The notes below the pieces were generated by a model that saw nothing but the letters and a program-made list of their open reading frames with translations, made no database searches and was not told where the DNA came from. From Bacillota bacterium (GTDB lineage Bacteria; Bacillota; Clostridia; Lachnospirales; Lachnospiraceae): DNA of 64,000 nucleotides. The stretch is from assembly GCA_023439125.1 (NCBI GenBank), contig JAEXOU010000005.1, positions 744,001 to 808,000 on the forward strand. The letters run 5' to 3'. Below are positions 63,401 to 64,000 of the stretch, one piece after another. The position numbers were made by a program, and so were the translations under genes. Position 1 is the first letter of the stretch. Each line of letters opens with the position of its first letter.

Positions 63401-64000
63401 TGCTATCACCCTTATGTACTGTCCATACTAGATTACTTGCTTTCGTAGCATTTGTATTAATCGTAAAGGAGGAACCTAAAGCTTCAAATTCTATTTTATC
63501 TTTCATTGGTTCACTAGAAGTTGAAACCTGCCCTATCGGAGAAACAAATACAGGGAATTCAATTGAAGCTTTTTTCCCATTATATGAGGTTGTTGTCTCA
63601 ACTATAACTGTAGTATAACCCGCGCCTACTGCAGTTAGTATACCACTTTCATCAACCTTCACAACGTCCTCATTATTACTCTTCCATAAAATTGCTGGGC
63701 CCGTCACTGTAATTGCAGAAGAAGTGGCAACCGTATTATTAGTTACACCGGGTTGATATTGAACATTCTTTAACTTTACAAGATAATGAGAACGTTCGAA
63801 TGCACTACCAGTCACAGGAACCGTACTTAACTGAAATCCAACCTTACCTTCACCATCACCCCAACTTAAATTGTTAACCAAACCAAATTTATCATCCGTC
63901 GTCGTATTCGCAGATGGTCTTGTATCGATTTCCAATGGCACATAAATTTGGCAGTATACTGGATAATCTACACCATTATAATGAACAATAAAAGCAAACT
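60489..64000 (-). CDS. Large surface protein with tandem Big2 (bacterial Ig-like) domains, N-terminus outside window
   Basis: At least 1169 residues; the frame is open to the right edge (FAFIVHYNGVDYPVYCQIYV precedes the first internal GTG), so the N-terminus and any signal peptide are missing. About eleven Big2 domains of ~84 residues follow each other, each with pattern L...VGD..L.A...P, WxSS(N/D), VA.V...G.VTG...G.A.ITV and a final CxVTV. One domain near the N-terminal part of the window looks PKD-like. There is no sortase motif or membrane anchor at the C-terminus. Such proteins are usually secreted adhesins or carbohydrate-contacting modules. Confidence 0.88.
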   Translation of the reverse strand, partial: FAFIVHYNGVDYPVYCQIYVPLEIDTRPSANTTTDDKFGLVNNLSWGDGEGKVGFQLSTVPVTGSAFERSHYLVKLKNVQYQPGVTNNTVATSSAITVTGPAILWKSNNEDVVKVDESGILTAVGAGYTTVIVETTTSYNGKKASIEFPVFVSPIGQVSTSSEPMKDKIEFEALGSSFTINTNATKASNLVWTVHKGDSINGEKINPDKSPLMDMIVSNVSGNVTFTNVKAGTYFITARPTDLFSEDNTHINQFTIKVEVKVYLPTGTITMTVGDYYDIVQNSNLPDKSWYNYIPLNETIASVNGSGVITGMASGLAQIKLKATDIGIAGGAKDETLNVNVVDGINLNTTSATIYVGSSMQLILYASNSSAPITWTSSNPEIAMVDEDGLVTGVKAGDAVITVQQVINGVTKTQKCNIKVISSVTKITLDPIEKDIAIGDNLTINATVTPKLNNLKLVWVSSDESVVKISTAGDLSATVTGVSGGVAVVSAINKDNVVVGSCLVRVYQPIESITLSETDVTIPLADKKFQLYAAILPVNAQDQEVIWKSTDTSVITVDSNGLVTLKKSGTASIMVTSKVNAEIYAICKVTVTKSVTGITLDYASRAMYVGETFRLTYSIKPSDSSNASVVWTSSNSSVVTVNNEGLLTARSVGTAVIILKTSDGGYMATCTVTVSRTATAVKLDVTKLTMSVGDYYYLETKLTPADSTETTLTWESSEAKVATVSKSGKVIAKSAGTAIIMVKTKSGSTGYCTVTVLQPVTGISISSAEETIYVGDKLELEASVLPATADDQGVSWESSNEEVATVNSDGVVTGIGGGVAMISVTSDDGNYKDYCMVTVEELITSITLNRTWYRLGLGKTYTLTAKINGEKATNKQLEWYSSDSNILTVDEKGRIKGKKLGTATITVVATDGSEAEASCVVRVCRLVTSIELNQSYITLVQGKSYNLKAKVSPSNATYKTPNFTTNAKDIAIVDKNGKITALSPGNAIITVKAKDSSGVKSICYVRVIAPVASTGISISESDLVMSPGETKTVAISIVPNDSTDTVSWSSDNQLVASVGAKSGKITAKGIGTANITVMTESGRKGTIKVYVVGLSKTSITLPQYTRTIISLEVDGAGASNLKPRWDVENQEIATVVNGEVTAKAIGTTNVYAVVNGRRLTCKVTVTKIP

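Noticed and set aside
1..64000. tRNA, rRNA or known riboswitch genes
   Set aside because: I looked in all larger gaps and saw no cloverleaf, rRNA segment or recognisable aptamer; a covariance-model search would be needed to exclude small ones.

Overview
The window is a low-GC Firmicutes chromosome segment. It carries the sporulation regulators spo0A, sigE, sigG, spoIIGA and spoIVB, a meso-DAP type MurE, a CUT1 sugar transporter with a LacI regulator, and gene orders typical of Clostridia. The combination suggests a Lachnospiraceae member, possibly close to Lachnoclostridium (Clostridium) phytofermentans. That assignment rests on recognition, not on a search. Every gene I accept lies on the minus strand, so transcription runs from high to low coordinates.

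Region by region, from the left: (1) 1-9222 is a cation-antiporter/respiratory module, collinear with the archaeal Mbh/Mbs antiporter half (E-F-G-MbhD-MbhE/B fusion-C-D). It is followed by three further NuoL/M-like subunits, the last cut by the window edge. (2) 9769-14258 is a lacI regulator, a lipoprotein binding protein and two MalF/MalG-type permeases. (3) 14789-19115 holds spoIIGA-sigE, a beta-CASP metallo-beta-lactamase RNase and sigG. (4) 19599-31906 is a rearranged dcw cluster: mraZ-rsmH-ftsL, then two class B PBPs, murD, ftsW, murA, ftsQ and ftsZ. Its promoter carries a decameric array that looks like MraZ operators. (5) 32544-34965 is a small accessory block: an S12 beta-lactamase-like gene with an internal in-frame TGA, a transglutaminase-like gene and a membrane protein. 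(6) 35276-53480 is a long housekeeping run: murE-murF-priA-def-fmt-membrane metalloprotease-rsmB-rlmN-prpC-prkC-rsgA-rpe-PilZ-thiN-ychF-lgt. (7) 53630-59376 is glgA, spo0A, spoIVB and recN. (8) 59596-64000 is a GNAT acetyltransferase and a very large Big2-repeat surface protein that is open at the right edge.

The most unusual content is intergenic. A ~200 bp inverted-repeat (MITE-like) element occurs four times (9419, 32073, 44280, 60285), with a fifth truncated or degenerate end at 60170. In the copy at 44280, four substitutions are mirrored on both arms. A second ~140 bp repeat occurs twice (19341, 32321); each copy has hairpins and ends in a terminator-like stem oriented opposite to all genes. 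A third long inverted repeat is at 35114-35224. No transposase is present in the window.

The genes combine cell-envelope growth and division (dcw, murE/murF, PrkC/PrpC signalling), translation and protein maturation (def, fmt, rsmB, rlmN, rsgA), and the sporulation switch (Spo0A, then SigE through SpoIIGA, then SigG, with SpoIVB linking the compartments).
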